Assembly: GCF_003412465.1 (NCBI RefSeq)
Contig: NZ_QTJV01000001.1
Location: 744,001 to 808,000 of the forward strand
DNA: 64,000 nucleotides
Source of the DNA: Chitinophaga silvisoli
Lineage (GTDB): Bacteria > Bacteroidota > Bacteroidia > Chitinophagales > Chitinophagaceae
Reading direction: 5' to 3'
A model generated the notes under the pieces. It did no database searches. It worked only from the letters and a program-made list of their open reading frames with translations, and had not been told where the DNA came from. The first letter of the stretch is position 1. Every line of letters starts with the position of its first letter. Shown piece after piece: positions 1 to 8,851 of this stretch. The translations under genes were made by a program, and so were the position numbers.

Positions 1-1
1 C

Positions 2-55
2 GTGCAGAGTGAAGAAGGACGTGGGTCTACTTTCTCTTTTATTTTGCCGGTGTAG
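2..55 (+). CDS. C-terminal end of a sensor histidine kinase (partial)
   Basis: Only the last 17 codons and the TAG stop lie inside the window. They read VQSEEGRGSTFSFILPV. The GxGSTFxFxLP pattern is the G2 box and last beta strand of the HATPase_c domain of histidine kinases, so the gene entering from the left is probably a two-component or hybrid sensor kinase. Nothing can be said about its sensor part. A hairpin terminator follows about 35 bases downstream. The call rests on a short but characteristic motif. Confidence 0.6.
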   Translation: MQSEEGRGSTFSFILPV

Positions 56-90
56 TTAACCGGGCTGGGCTATTTATTGCAAAAAATTTT

Positions 91-120
91 AAAAGCTGCC
101 TTATAATAGGCAGCTTTTTC
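91..120 (+). terminator. Rho-independent terminator after the histidine kinase
   Basis: AAAAGCTGCC and GGCAGCTTTT form a perfect 10-bp stem with an 8-nt loop, followed by a short T run. It separates the upstream kinase gene from the Shango-like operon. Confidence 0.8.
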
Positions 121-156
121 TTACCTTGAAATGCATATTCGTACTGACGACTTTGA

Positions 157-174
157 ATGATAATCAATTGTCAT
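157..174. promoter_or_regulatory. Imperfect palindrome upstream of the Shango operon
   Basis: ATGATAATCAATTGTCAT is an 18-bp palindrome with two mismatched pairs. The open reading frame extends upstream to an ATG inside it, but translation probably starts at 211. The palindrome would then sit 36 bases before the start codon, where a repressor could act. It vaguely resembles half of a Fur-type site. The operator role is inference. Confidence 0.3.
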
Positions 175-210
175 GTTCAATACCCTAAAATCCCATATAT
201 CGATTCCATT

Positions 211-1587
211 ATGGCAAACTATCAAAATCCCGATAAGGATGTGATCGATGTCAACAGCATGGTTAATCCTGACGACCTGCGAATCCCATCCCAGAATCAC
301 CTGCCCGGACCGGAACAGGAGCCGGCATACCTGGAAGATATTAAACTGGGCAAAAAATACCAGACACGACTCAATCTCAGCCCGGACGAAATCACATGGC
401 TCAATTCATTCTATTGCTTCCGCAATGCATTTAACAGTATTGAAGGATGTGAAATCGCAATTGTCAAACTATTCCTGCTCACAGTCAAGTCGCTTAACAA
501 ACGCCTGAAGACGGAGGGAAGTAGCCTGGAACAGGAAATATCGCGCATCCGTGAAAAGTCCTTACAGTCCCCGGAATACTTCATGGGCTACGACAATACC
601 TACATCCAGCAGGCCGCTGAGGCAGAGGCCTTTTATACCATTTATAAAAAGGCGGAAGCCATGGTAAGAGCTGCCTGGGGCCATAAGCGGAAGATCTCCG
701 CAGAGTATACCAGCTACAGCACAGCCGCCAAAGACCAGTTTAACAGTAAATTAGGCCCCCTTGTAGATGAAATCGTTGCCTATCTGCAGCCGACCATCGG
801 GCAAACGGATGAACAGATAGAACTGGAGCTGAATGCCGCTACCACTACCCGCTGGAAAGATAAAATGGAGGAGATCACAGCCTCCTATTCTAAGGACACA
901 ACTGTAAAAGCGCTCTACCACCTTGGCAGTCAGAACCTGCGTAATCCTGCCCGGGAGAATATTTATTACGAAGCTGCACGTTTCATGGCTGCTTATGACA
1001 AGCCGGAAACGCTGAAGCTATACCTTCATTACATTTACCACGACCTGAAGTCGTCAAAGTTCGATCAGAAAGAGCTTAATAAATCTCTTCAGAAAAAACT
1101 CTTTACCGATCAATCCCAGTTGGCAGAGTTCCAGGCCATCGTAAACGAATTAATCAAAGACCAGAACTTGTTGAAGGCTACCATGAAGGTAGATACAATT
1201 TGCCTGCCTAAACGCCGGATAATAGAACTGGACCACAACCAGATTCAGGCGGTCACAGACGCACATAGCATCACTGTCGAGACCTTAAATGGTTACCTTC
1301 AGGAAGAAGAAGTCATTATCATCCCCGAACCTGTTAAGGAACCTATTCAGCAATCAGCTGCCCCCTTAAGCCCTTTGCAGGTCGAATTCCTGCGGCTGTT
1401 CCCCGATGACTACCAGCTAAGTGCCAGCGCTGTAGAGGCATTTGCATTGGGCAAAGGTTTGTTTAAAAACCAGTTGCTCGACAGTATCAACGAAGCCTGC
1501 TACGAAGTACTGGATGATGTGCTCATCGAAGAAGATGACGATCAGTACACAATCAACATTAATTACTACACTCAAATATTTTCCTAA
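211..1587 (+). CDS. sngA: Shango-type defence protein SngA, TerB C-terminal domain
   Basis: First gene of a three-gene operon matching Shango anti-phage systems (TerB-domain protein, ATPase, helicase). The protein is 458 aa from the ATG at 211. That start is preferred over the in-frame ATG at 157 because the MANYQNPDKD context looks like a true N-terminus and the extra 18 residues overlap a palindrome. The last ~75 residues (from LSPLQVEFLRLF through INEACYEVLDD to the end) have the pattern of a TerB_C domain. The middle is helical and charged and I recognise no other domain in it. No signal peptide or membrane segment is visible. The stop codon abuts the next ATG, so translation is probably coupled. 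How SngA acts is unknown; in the family it is required with the other two proteins. Confidence 0.7.
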   Translation: MANYQNPDKDVIDVNSMVNPDDLRIPSQNHLPGPEQEPAYLEDIKLGKKYQTRLNLSPDEITWLNSFYCFRNAFNSIEGCEIAIVKLFLLTVKSLNKRLKTEGSSLEQEISRIREKSLQSPEYFMGYDNTYIQQAAEAEAFYTIYKKAEAMVRAAWGHKRKISAEYTSYSTAAKDQFNSKLGPLVDEIVAYLQPTIGQTDEQIELELNAATTTRWKDKMEEITASYSKDTTVKALYHLGSQNLRNPARENIYYEAARFMAAYDKPETLKLYLHYIYHDLKSSKFDQKELNKSLQKKLFTDQSQLAEFQAIVNELIKDQNLLKATMKVDTICLPKRRIIELDHNQIQAVTDAHSITVETLNGYLQEEEVIIIPEPVKEPIQQSAAPLSPLQVEFLRLFPDDYQLSASAVEAFALGKGLFKNQLLDSINEACYEVLDDVLIEEDDDQYTININYYTQIFS

Positions 1588-2901
1588 ATGTCCTTAAATA
1601 TTAAGCCTAAAGAAGTAACCGCAATCATTAATTCCTTATTAGGAGGCGTGGTGCCAAAGATTGGCGTACAGCATATTACCGTTGGCCGTTCAGCAGAAGT
1701 GGATGCTTTCCTGCATGCATTGGAGGATGTGAAGAATGGTCATAGCATCGTGAAATTCTGGATCGGCGATTTTGGATCAGGTAAGTCGTTCATGATGCAT
1801 TTGCTGAATACCGTTGCCCTGAAGCAGAAGTTCGTAGTTTCAAATGCAGACTTTACTCCGGACAACCGCCTGTATTCAACTGATGGTAAGGCGGTGGTAT
1901 TATACTCCGCCATCATGGATAACATTGCGATCCAGACGAAGCCCGAGGGGGGGGCACTGCCTACCCTGCTGGATAAATGGATCGAGCAGATCATGATCAA
2001 TACTGCCCAGGAAAATGGAATCTCTCCGACTGAAATCAGGAATGAACAATATATAGAACTGATACAGCGGAATATTTTAAAGACGGTGAATGAAGTGACC
2101 GAAGTCGGGGCCTTTGATTTTGCGCATGTGATCATGAAGTACTATGAAGGTTTTATTAAGCACGATGAACTGCTGAGAAGGAATGCATTGAAATGGTTGA
2201 AGGGAGAATATAAGACTAAAACTGAAGCGAAGCAGGATTTGGGGGTTCGGGAAATTATCAATGACCTGAACTATTATGATATGCTGAAGAACTTCACAAA
2301 GCTATTTGTAAGTATTGGGTATAGCGGGTTTATGATCAACCTGGACGAGGCGATTAATTTGTATAAGATCGCTACAGCTGCGATGAGGGAGAAGAATTAT
2401 GAGAAGATTCTTTCTATTTACAATGATTGTTTTCAGGGTAAAGTGAGCAACCTGTTTATCAACTTTGCTGGTACAGGGGAGTTTCTGGAAAACCCAAGAA
2501 GAGGCTTATTCAGTTACCAGGCATTAAAATCAAGGTTAGAGACAAATAAGTTTGAGAACCTGGCAGTGCGTGATTTTGCGCAACCTGTAATCAGGTTGAT
2601 GCCATTGAACAATAATGAAATATTCGTATTGCTAAAGAAGCTGAAGGCCGTGTTTGAATTGAATTACAACATCACGATAGATGTAAATGATGAAGATGTT
2701 CGCTTGTTTATGGAGGAGCTTTATAATAAACCGGGGGCACATGAATTCCTGACACCACGCGAGGTGATCCGTGATTTCCTGAATGTACTGAGCATAATTC
2801 GCCAGAATCCTGGTGTCAACAAGCAGCAGTTGTTCGGTGATATCCAGGTGAAGGATGAACGGCCAAATGAAACCCTATTAGCTGATATAGAAGAATTATA
2901 A
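1588..2901 (+). CDS. sngB: Shango-type P-loop ATPase SngB (BrxC/BrxD-like, DUF2791 family)
   Basis: A 437-aa ATP-binding protein. Walker A GDFGSGKS is at residues 60-67 and a Walker B-like FMINLDEA at 248-255. The N-terminus (INSLLGGVVP, then VGRSAEVDAFLHALEDVKNG) and the FWIGDFGSGKSF signature match the DUF2791 ATPases that also occur as BrxD in BREX systems. It starts directly at the stop of sngA with no intergenic base and ends two bases before sngC, so the three genes are certainly one transcript. BREX is an alternative context, but no PglZ, BrxC or methyltransferase gene is nearby, which favours Shango. Confidence 0.75.
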   Translation: MSLNIKPKEVTAIINSLLGGVVPKIGVQHITVGRSAEVDAFLHALEDVKNGHSIVKFWIGDFGSGKSFMMHLLNTVALKQKFVVSNADFTPDNRLYSTDGKAVVLYSAIMDNIAIQTKPEGGALPTLLDKWIEQIMINTAQENGISPTEIRNEQYIELIQRNILKTVNEVTEVGAFDFAHVIMKYYEGFIKHDELLRRNALKWLKGEYKTKTEAKQDLGVREIINDLNYYDMLKNFTKLFVSIGYSGFMINLDEAINLYKIATAAMREKNYEKILSIYNDCFQGKVSNLFINFAGTGEFLENPRRGLFSYQALKSRLETNKFENLAVRDFAQPVIRLMPLNNNEIFVLLKKLKAVFELNYNITIDVNDEDVRLFMEELYNKPGAHEFLTPREVIRDFLNVLSIIRQNPGVNKQQLFGDIQVKDERPNETLLADIEEL

Positions 2902-2903
2902 CC

Positions 2904-5042
2904 GTGTACGAGCTATTATCAGAACCTATACGCAGGTATGTAAGAGAAAAGAAGTGGGATAGTTTACGTCCTATTCAATCTGCTTCCATCCAAAAGGTAA
3001 TGCAGTCTGAAGATAATCTCATTCTTGCTTCACGTACGGCTTCCGGTAAGACTGAAGCCGCATTTTTGCCGATTCTGTCCCGCGTAAATTTTAATGATCC
3101 GGGTGTACAGGTATTGTATATTTCTCCTTTAATCGCGTTGATAAATGACCAATTTATCCGCGTGCAGGAATTATGTGAACACCTGGATGTACCCGTGACC
3201 AAGTGGCATGGTGAAGCGAGTCAGACTTTAAAAAACAAGCTGGTGAGTGATCCCAGGGGAGTAGTGTTAATTACTCCTGAGTCGATAGAGGCAATGCTGG
3301 TGAATTCGGAGTATAAAGCAAAAGGGCTTTTTAGTAACCTGAAGTTTATAGTAATTGATGAGATTCATGCATTCCTTGGTACTGATCGTGGTAAGCAATT
3401 GCAGTCATTGATTTTCCGCTTACGGCAGTTTAATACCGGCAATGTTCGGGTAATTGGATTGTCTGCAACGATTGGCAGTTTTGAGCAGGCAAAGGAAATG
3501 GTAGGTCCGGTGGACAGTACAAGGATCTTGCGGGATACTACCGGCAAGGAAATAGAAACAGAATTTAAATACTTTGAACAGGGCAATCTTACAGAATTGC
3601 CACTCGCCTTGCTTAAAGATCTTTACCTGAGTGTATGCAATAGTAAGGTACTCATATTCCCGAATGCCAGGGGTACTGCGGAGGAAGTAGCCGTAAAACT
3701 GCATAAGATTTCACAGAAGGTAGGGGGCCATCCCTATTACTTCTCTCATCACTCTTCTGTTCATAAAGAGTTGCGGGAATACATTGAGGCATTTGCTAAA
3801 AATAATGTTCGCTATCCGTTTGCCATTGCCTGTACCTCTACCTTAGAATTAGGTATAGACATCGGGTCTGTTGACAGGGTTGTACAGATAAATGCTACCC
3901 ATTCAATTGCCGGATTAATTCAGCGGATTGGACGAAGTGGCAGACGAAATGATGAAACAAGTAAGTTGTCATTATACGCAACTGACCCATGGAACCTTCT
4001 GCAGGGGATTGCCTGTATCACCTTATTTAAAAGGGAAGGGTTTGTAGAGCCGATTGAATATACCGAAAAGCCTTATGATATATTCCTTCACCAGGCATTG
4101 GCACAGGTGCGCCAGGTTTCGGAATGTACGCAGGAAGAGTTGATTCATAAATTATCTATCAATTCTTCATTTAAATTCATTCCGCCAGATGAGATGAAAG
4201 AAATTGTAACACATCTGCAACAAACAGACCTGCTGGAATTGATTGGCGGGAAATTGATCATTGGTGTAGAAGGAGAGAAGATTGTAAATACGAAGGACTT
4301 TTATAGTGTATTCCAGACCGAACCTTTATTTAAAGTACAGGTACAGGATAAGCCGATAGGGGAAATCCCTTATTCATACCTGACAAAGGTGGATCAGAAT
4401 ATTTTACTGGCAGCCAGGATCTGGAAAATTATAGATATAGATATCCGTGCAAAAAGGATTACTGTTATTCCGGCAATGGATGGGAAAAAACCGGTATTTT
4501 CCGGCTTCGGAGGTGAAGTGCATCCAAAGATCAGGCAGGAAATGCTTAGATTATTGATTACAGATGCTGAAATGCCTCCTATGAGTGAAGATGCAGCTGA
4601 AGCGATCCGCCAGTTAAAACTTGAATTTGAACATTATAAAATAGAAGATTTCGAGGTTGATCGTCCTTTGAGGGTACAGGTGAAAGATATGTATTGGTAT
4701 TCTTTTCATGGTACAAGGGTCAATGGTAGTCTCTCTTTTTTATTTGACGTTGCTGGCATTACGCATGAAAGGTGGGATTTAGAAAGTAAATTCAAATTTG
4801 ATGCAGGTGATTTTGAATTAATTATTCAAAAAGCAATGAAGGCCTACGATGTGCTCGAACCTTATTTGGTAAGTGCTGTTGAGAAGGATCCTGCACTTCT
4901 TTCATTTTCAAAATTTGGCGCTTACCTACCCCTTAAATATCAGGTGCATTTAGTAAGAGACAAGCGTTTTGACTTTGCAGGAGCTATGGACTTCCTTTCT
5001 ACCGCTCATACTTCCTCCATCCACACACACACCAACAGCTAA
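2904..5042 (+). CDS. sngC: Shango-type DEAD/DEAH helicase SngC (BrxHI-like)
   Basis: A 712-aa superfamily 2 helicase with a GTG start two bases after sngB. Visible motifs: an LRPIQSASI Q-motif-like stretch near 22-30, Walker A SRTASGKTE around 43-51, DEIH at 152-155, SAT at 187-189 and QRIGRSGR at 340-347. The architecture is Lhr/BrxHI-like with a long C-terminal region of unknown role. It would unwind nucleic acid in the defence complex. The coding sequence is richer in A+T than the GH31 gene that follows, which would fit acquisition of the operon by transfer. The last ~13 residues are low-complexity (Ser/Thr/His) and may be a lineage-specific tail. Confidence 0.78.
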   Translation: MYELLSEPIRRYVREKKWDSLRPIQSASIQKVMQSEDNLILASRTASGKTEAAFLPILSRVNFNDPGVQVLYISPLIALINDQFIRVQELCEHLDVPVTKWHGEASQTLKNKLVSDPRGVVLITPESIEAMLVNSEYKAKGLFSNLKFIVIDEIHAFLGTDRGKQLQSLIFRLRQFNTGNVRVIGLSATIGSFEQAKEMVGPVDSTRILRDTTGKEIETEFKYFEQGNLTELPLALLKDLYLSVCNSKVLIFPNARGTAEEVAVKLHKISQKVGGHPYYFSHHSSVHKELREYIEAFAKNNVRYPFAIACTSTLELGIDIGSVDRVVQINATHSIAGLIQRIGRSGRRNDETSKLSLYATDPWNLLQGIACITLFKREGFVEPIEYTEKPYDIFLHQALAQVRQVSECTQEELIHKLSINSSFKFIPPDEMKEIVTHLQQTDLLELIGGKLIIGVEGEKIVNTKDFYSVFQTEPLFKVQVQDKPIGEIPYSYLTKVDQNILLAARIWKIIDIDIRAKRITVIPAMDGKKPVFSGFGGEVHPKIRQEMLRLLITDAEMPPMSEDAAEAIRQLKLEFEHYKIEDFEVDRPLRVQVKDMYWYSFHGTRVNGSLSFLFDVAGITHERWDLESKFKFDAGDFELIIQKAMKAYDVLEPYLVSAVEKDPALLSFSKFGAYLPLKYQVHLVRDKRFDFAGAMDFLSTAHTSSIHTHTNS

Positions 5043-5088
5043 CTATCTCCCGCCAGCGGGTCCAGGACAACTATCTCCCGACCCGCTG
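5041..5088. repeat. Direct repeats and hairpin at the 3' end of the Shango operon
   Basis: AACTATCTCCCG occurs twice, at 5041-5052 and 5069-5080. Within and just after them, CAGCGGGTC (5054-5062) and GACCCGCTG (5080-5088) form a perfect 9-bp stem with a 17-nt loop. No T run follows, so a termination role is uncertain. Confidence 0.45.
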
Positions 5089-5157
5089 ACTACCATCATT
5101 CCTCCCCCCAAATATTCTCCCTACCTTCCCGCCTTACTAGAATTTCCGCGTCAAATC

Positions 5158-7713
5158 ATGAATTACAGAGTTCTCAACATTTTCCTGCTTTTCCTCTCCC
5201 TCTCTGCCCGGTCTCAAAATCCTGTCGCCAACCCGGCCTCACAAGTGACCACAGGCAATGCCCGCTTTACCGTTCTCACGCCCAGCCTCATCCGCATGGA
5301 ATGGAATGAAAAAGCCGCCTTTGAGGACAAAGCCTCCCTCGTTTTTATCAACAGAAACCTCCCTGTCACCCCCTTCCAAAAAAAGGACGCAGGTGAATTT
5401 CTCGAAATAAAAACCACCCATCTTACCCTGCGTTACAAAAAGAACACAGGCAAATTTTCAAAAGACAACCTGAAGATCACCCTCACCCTCAACGGTCGCA
5501 AAGTAGACTGGGTGCCCGGCCTCAAAGATTCCCTGAATCTCAAAGGCACCACCCGTACCCTCGACCAGACCGATGGTGATGCCAAACTCGAAGACGGCCT
5601 CATCTCCCGCAGCGGCTGGACCCTGGTCGATGATTCCAGGCAACTCCTCTTCGATGGCGATAAAGACTGGAACTGGGCCACTGCCAGAAGTGAAGGTGAT
5701 ACCCAGGACTGGTACTTCTTCGGCTACGGCCACGAGTATAAAAAAGCCTTATACGATTATACCCGTGTGGCAGGTAAAATACCTATGCCGCCTAAGTACG
5801 CATTCGGCTACTGGTGGTCACGTTACTGGACATATTCTGACAATGAACTCAGAAGCCTCCTCAACGATTTCAACACCTACAATATCCCCATCGATGTGCT
5901 GATCATCGATATGGACTGGCACTACACCTGGGGACTGAATCGTGATTGGAAAAGAGATATGATGGGCGAACCTACAGGATGGACTGGCTATACCTGGAAT
6001 AAAAACCTCTTCCCAGAGCCTGAAGCATTCCTCACATGGGCGCATCAACGTGGTGTGAAAACCGCGCTGAACCTGCACCCTGCCTCAGGTATTGCTCCCA
6101 TGGAAGCACAATACAATGCTTTTGCCAAAGCCTACGACTTCGATACCACCGGCCAGAAGAACATCCCTTTCAAAATAGAAGATAAAAAATGGACAAAGAT
6201 CTACTTCGACAGTGTCCTGCATCCCATAGAAAAACAAGGCATTGACTTCTGGTGGCTCGACTGGCAACAATGGCTGGAAAACCGCAACCTGAAAGGCCTG
6301 AGCAATACATGGTGGTTGAACTATACTTTCTTCACCGACAAGCAGAGAGAAGGTGGTCGCCCACTTTTATTCCACCGCTGGGGGGGCTTAGGCAATCACC
6401 GTTATCAAATCGGTTTCTCCGGCGATAGCCGCAGCACCTGGGCCGGACTTGCTTATCAACCCTACTTTACCGCTACCGCAAGTAATGTAGGCTATGGCTA
6501 CTGGAGTCACGATATTGGTGGCCACGTAGCTGACAATCCTGATCCTGAACTGTACCTCCGCTGGATCCAGTACGGTACCTTCAGCCCCATCTTCAGAACC
6601 CACTGTTCAAAGAGTGCATTCAATGAACGCAGGATCTGGAAATTCCCTGAACACTACAAGATGATGCTCAAAGCATACCAGCTCAGGTATATGCTGAATC
6701 CCTACATCTATACCGCCTCTCACGAAGCATTTGATTCAGGGGTATCTATCTGCCGTCCTATGTACTATGACTATCCTGAGGCACCGGAAGCTTACACGAC
6801 AAAAGAACAGTACATGTTTGGCGATGATATGATTGTGGCTCCAATTACTGCAAAGGCAGATTCTCTCACACATCTTTCAAACAAGAAAGTATGGTTGCCT
6901 GCCGGTCAGTGGTTTGATTATTTCTCCGGCTCCCTCACAACAGGGAACAGGTTTGTAGAAAATACATATACACTGGACCAGGTACCTGTATTCATCAAAG
7001 GAGGCAGTATCATTCCTATGTACGGGAATATCAAAAACCTGCAAAGGCAACCTGATACATTGGTGCTGGCCGTGATCCCTGGTGGTAGCGGTGCTACAAA
7101 GTTGTATGAAGATGATGGTAACTCTGAAGAATATAAAGACAAGGGTTATAGCATCACTCCTGTGAAAAATGTAGTCGCTGCCGATGGTGCGATGACGCTT
7201 ACCATCTCTCCACGGGAAGGCGCTTACAAAGGCATGCCTGCTGCCAGAAGTTACGAGATCAGGTATCCTTCCATCTATCCGCCTTCCGCTATCACCGTGA
7301 ATGGTCAGCCGGCTACCTGGAAATATACTGCTGATGGATTGACGGCGATTGTAAGTATCCCTGCTACTTCCTGTGCACAACAGGTAGAAGTGAAAGTATT
7401 GCCAAATGCAGCAGGCAAAGGAAAGGAAAACCTTCTCTACCAGGCGGCAGTGATCCTGTCCCGCTTGCCACAGTCAACAGAAGAGATGAAGTATGAGACA
7501 GCCCGGATCGATTGGGTAGCGAATACATCTGATTGTATCCTGTCATTATCTAATATTTCTTCCATCATTCAATATCATCCGGAGCAAACGGTATCATTGA
7601 TTGAGAAATTGAATAATGAAATTATTCCTTGTATTCAAACAATGAAAAATTATCCGGGGGTGGATGCAAATACACTCAGAAAGATAACAGCGCCGTTGGA
7701 GCCAAAGAAATAG
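5158..7713 (+). CDS. Secreted GH31 alpha-glucosidase/alpha-xylosidase family protein
   Basis: Glycoside hydrolase family 31 enzyme, 851 aa from the ATG at 5158. That start is chosen because it opens a clean signal peptide (MNYRVLNIFLLFLSLSARSQ); the reading frame extends further upstream but into the end of sngC. The expected nucleophile is Asp368 in FWWLDWQQW. The acid/base is probably Asp423 in FSGDSRSTW, followed by the HDIGGH motif. An N-terminal galactose-mutarotase-like domain precedes the barrel, and a DUF5110-like beta domain follows (VPVFIKGGSIIPM, LYEDDG). About 100 C-terminal residues are not recognised. Likely periplasmic or extracellular and retaining on alpha-glycosides; substrate cannot be read from sequence. 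Confidence 0.88.
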   Translation: MNYRVLNIFLLFLSLSARSQNPVANPASQVTTGNARFTVLTPSLIRMEWNEKAAFEDKASLVFINRNLPVTPFQKKDAGEFLEIKTTHLTLRYKKNTGKFSKDNLKITLTLNGRKVDWVPGLKDSLNLKGTTRTLDQTDGDAKLEDGLISRSGWTLVDDSRQLLFDGDKDWNWATARSEGDTQDWYFFGYGHEYKKALYDYTRVAGKIPMPPKYAFGYWWSRYWTYSDNELRSLLNDFNTYNIPIDVLIIDMDWHYTWGLNRDWKRDMMGEPTGWTGYTWNKNLFPEPEAFLTWAHQRGVKTALNLHPASGIAPMEAQYNAFAKAYDFDTTGQKNIPFKIEDKKWTKIYFDSVLHPIEKQGIDFWWLDWQQWLENRNLKGLSNTWWLNYTFFTDKQREGGRPLLFHRWGGLGNHRYQIGFSGDSRSTWAGLAYQPYFTATASNVGYGYWSHDIGGHVADNPDPELYLRWIQYGTFSPIFRTHCSKSAFNERRIWKFPEHYKMMLKAYQLRYMLNPYIYTASHEAFDSGVSICRPMYYDYPEAPEAYTTKEQYMFGDDMIVAPITAKADSLTHLSNKKVWLPAGQWFDYFSGSLTTGNRFVENTYTLDQVPVFIKGGSIIPMYGNIKNLQRQPDTLVLAVIPGGSGATKLYEDDGNSEEYKDKGYSITPVKNVVAADGAMTLTISPREGAYKGMPAARSYEIRYPSIYPPSAITVNGQPATWKYTADGLTAIVSIPATSCAQQVEVKVLPNAAGKGKENLLYQAAVILSRLPQSTEEMKYETARIDWVANTSDCILSLSNISSIIQYHPEQTVSLIEKLNNEIIPCIQTMKNYPGVDANTLRKITAPLEPKK

Positions 7714-7741
7714 TTTTTAAATAGACGAGTCAATAAAGTAA

Positions 7742-7780
7742 AGGGGTTCATGATGTCATTCATGAGCCTCTTTTATTTTT
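7742..7780 (+). terminator. Terminator after GH31 gene
   Basis: AGGGGTTCATGA pairs with TTCATGAGCCTC using G:U pairs, followed by TTTTATTTTT. It lies 29 bases after the GH31 stop. Confidence 0.65.
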
Positions 7781-7820
7781 TAAAACATATTGCCTATCTT
7801 TTGAAAAAATAGATTGTCAA

Positions 7821-8306
7821 ATGCCTCAGTTCACCTTGCCCTACTTTGGATCCATTGATTCCGGCGCACTGGAAAATAATTATGAAACAGAAATTCGTAT
7901 TGCCGGCTACGATATCAGCCTTGACCTGAACTTCTCAGGAAAAAGCATCGAACCATCCAGTTTGTCAATCCTGAATAAATATCTTGATAATCTCGAAGAT
8001 CACCTGTTAAAAACAAGAGAATTTATCAGTGAGAATTATGCAGATGAAGATGCAGCAGATGGGGTACGTTTCTATTTTGAATTTCACAAAGAAGAAGCCG
8101 GAATAGAAGAGCTGGGCATAAATGAAACAGGGGATGCGGATGAGCAGTTGTTAAATAAAATTCATCCTGTCAGAATAGGGCTTTACCCGGATAGCCACCA
8201 GTTTGCAGTATATGATTATACCTTCGGAAAAGACTTTACCAATTATGTACTCGTTATTAATACTGACGAAGATGGTGACCTTACCTACATCACAGTCGAG
8301 AGTTAA
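7821..8306 (+). CDS. DUF2004-like cytoplasmic protein
   Basis: A 161-aa acidic protein without signal peptide or membrane segment. The opening MPQFTLPYFGSID, the central DLNFSGKSIEPSS and the late HQFAVYDYTFGKDFTNYVLVI resemble the DUF2004 family of small uncharacterised bacterial proteins, some of which occur near toxin-immunity genes. No toxin gene lies beside it here. It has its own terminator on each side and appears monocistronic. Function unknown. Confidence 0.55.
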   Translation: MPQFTLPYFGSIDSGALENNYETEIRIAGYDISLDLNFSGKSIEPSSLSILNKYLDNLEDHLLKTREFISENYADEDAADGVRFYFEFHKEEAGIEELGINETGDADEQLLNKIHPVRIGLYPDSHQFAVYDYTFGKDFTNYVLVINTDEDGDLTYITVES

Positions 8307-8310
8307 AATG

Positions 8311-8354
8311 GAAAGAGGTAGTATTAAAACTTTACTTTTATACAACCTCTTTTC
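8311..8354. repeat. Intergenic inverted repeat, short copy (probable bidirectional terminator)
   Basis: The arms GAAAGAGGTAGTATTAAAA and TTTTATACAACCTCTTTTC form a near-perfect hairpin between convergent genes. The right arm, read in reverse complement, gives GAGGTTGTATAAAAGTAA, almost the same as the arms of the elements at 40907-41022 and 58202-58311. It probably terminates both flanking genes. Confidence 0.6.
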
Positions 8355-8357
8355 CAA

Positions 8358-8690
8358 TTATTTTGCTGTCAGCGCCGTTCCTTCAAACACAATTCCATCC
8401 CATCCATGCTGCATAAATTGCCTGATATTTTGATGATCTGTAGCATCGGGATGATTCAACACTGCCTGGTAATGCTCGGCGAACAATAACAGGGTCTCTT
8501 CCTTACTCCATCCATTCAACTTTGCAAATGCAAACACTTTCGCACTACCCTGATTCTGTGTCGCTTCATTATAGGCATCCCCGTTCTTAAAAGCCGTAGG
8601 CTGATGTGTATAAGCTGCTTCAATAAATTCAATCACCTCTTTAAATGAAATTGAATTTTCTTTTAATTTATTCAATAATGGTTCTTTCAT
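8358..8690 (-). CDS. HopJ-family protein (pfam HopJ type III effector)
   Basis: A 110-aa protein starting at the ATG whose complement is at 8688-8690; the open frame extends upstream, but MKEPLLNKLKENSISFKEVI aligns with the family start. Family features: HQPTAFKNGDAYNEATQNQGSAK, then FAFAKLNGWSKEETLLLFAEHY, then DHQNIRQFMQHGWDGIVF. The domain was named after a Pseudomonas syringae effector but is widespread in bacteria without type III secretion, and no such genes are present here. A housekeeping role of unknown nature is more likely than effector activity. Confidence 0.82.
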   Translation of the reverse strand: MKEPLLNKLKENSISFKEVIEFIEAAYTHQPTAFKNGDAYNEATQNQGSAKVFAFAKLNGWSKEETLLLFAEHYQAVLNHPDATDHQNIRQFMQHGWDGIVFEGTALTAK

Positions 8691-8851
8691 ACCCCCAAAA
8701 ATATAAATTTCCGCAATAACAAAGGCAGGTGCCCATCTGCTTAACCAACATCTCTGGATAATATAAATTGGGAAAAGTATCATTTTCGTCTATGGAGCCA
8801 GCAATACTTTTATTATATTTAACGCCATGCCAATATTATAATCTTGAAATT

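Noticed and set aside
1588..5042. BREX system based on the BrxD-like ATPase and BrxHI-like helicase
   Set aside because: No PglZ, BrxC, BrxA/B or methyltransferase gene nearby; a TerB_C protein precedes instead.
8358..8690. HopJ protein as a sign of type III secretion or pathogenicity
   Set aside because: The domain is common in non-pathogens and no secretion genes are present.
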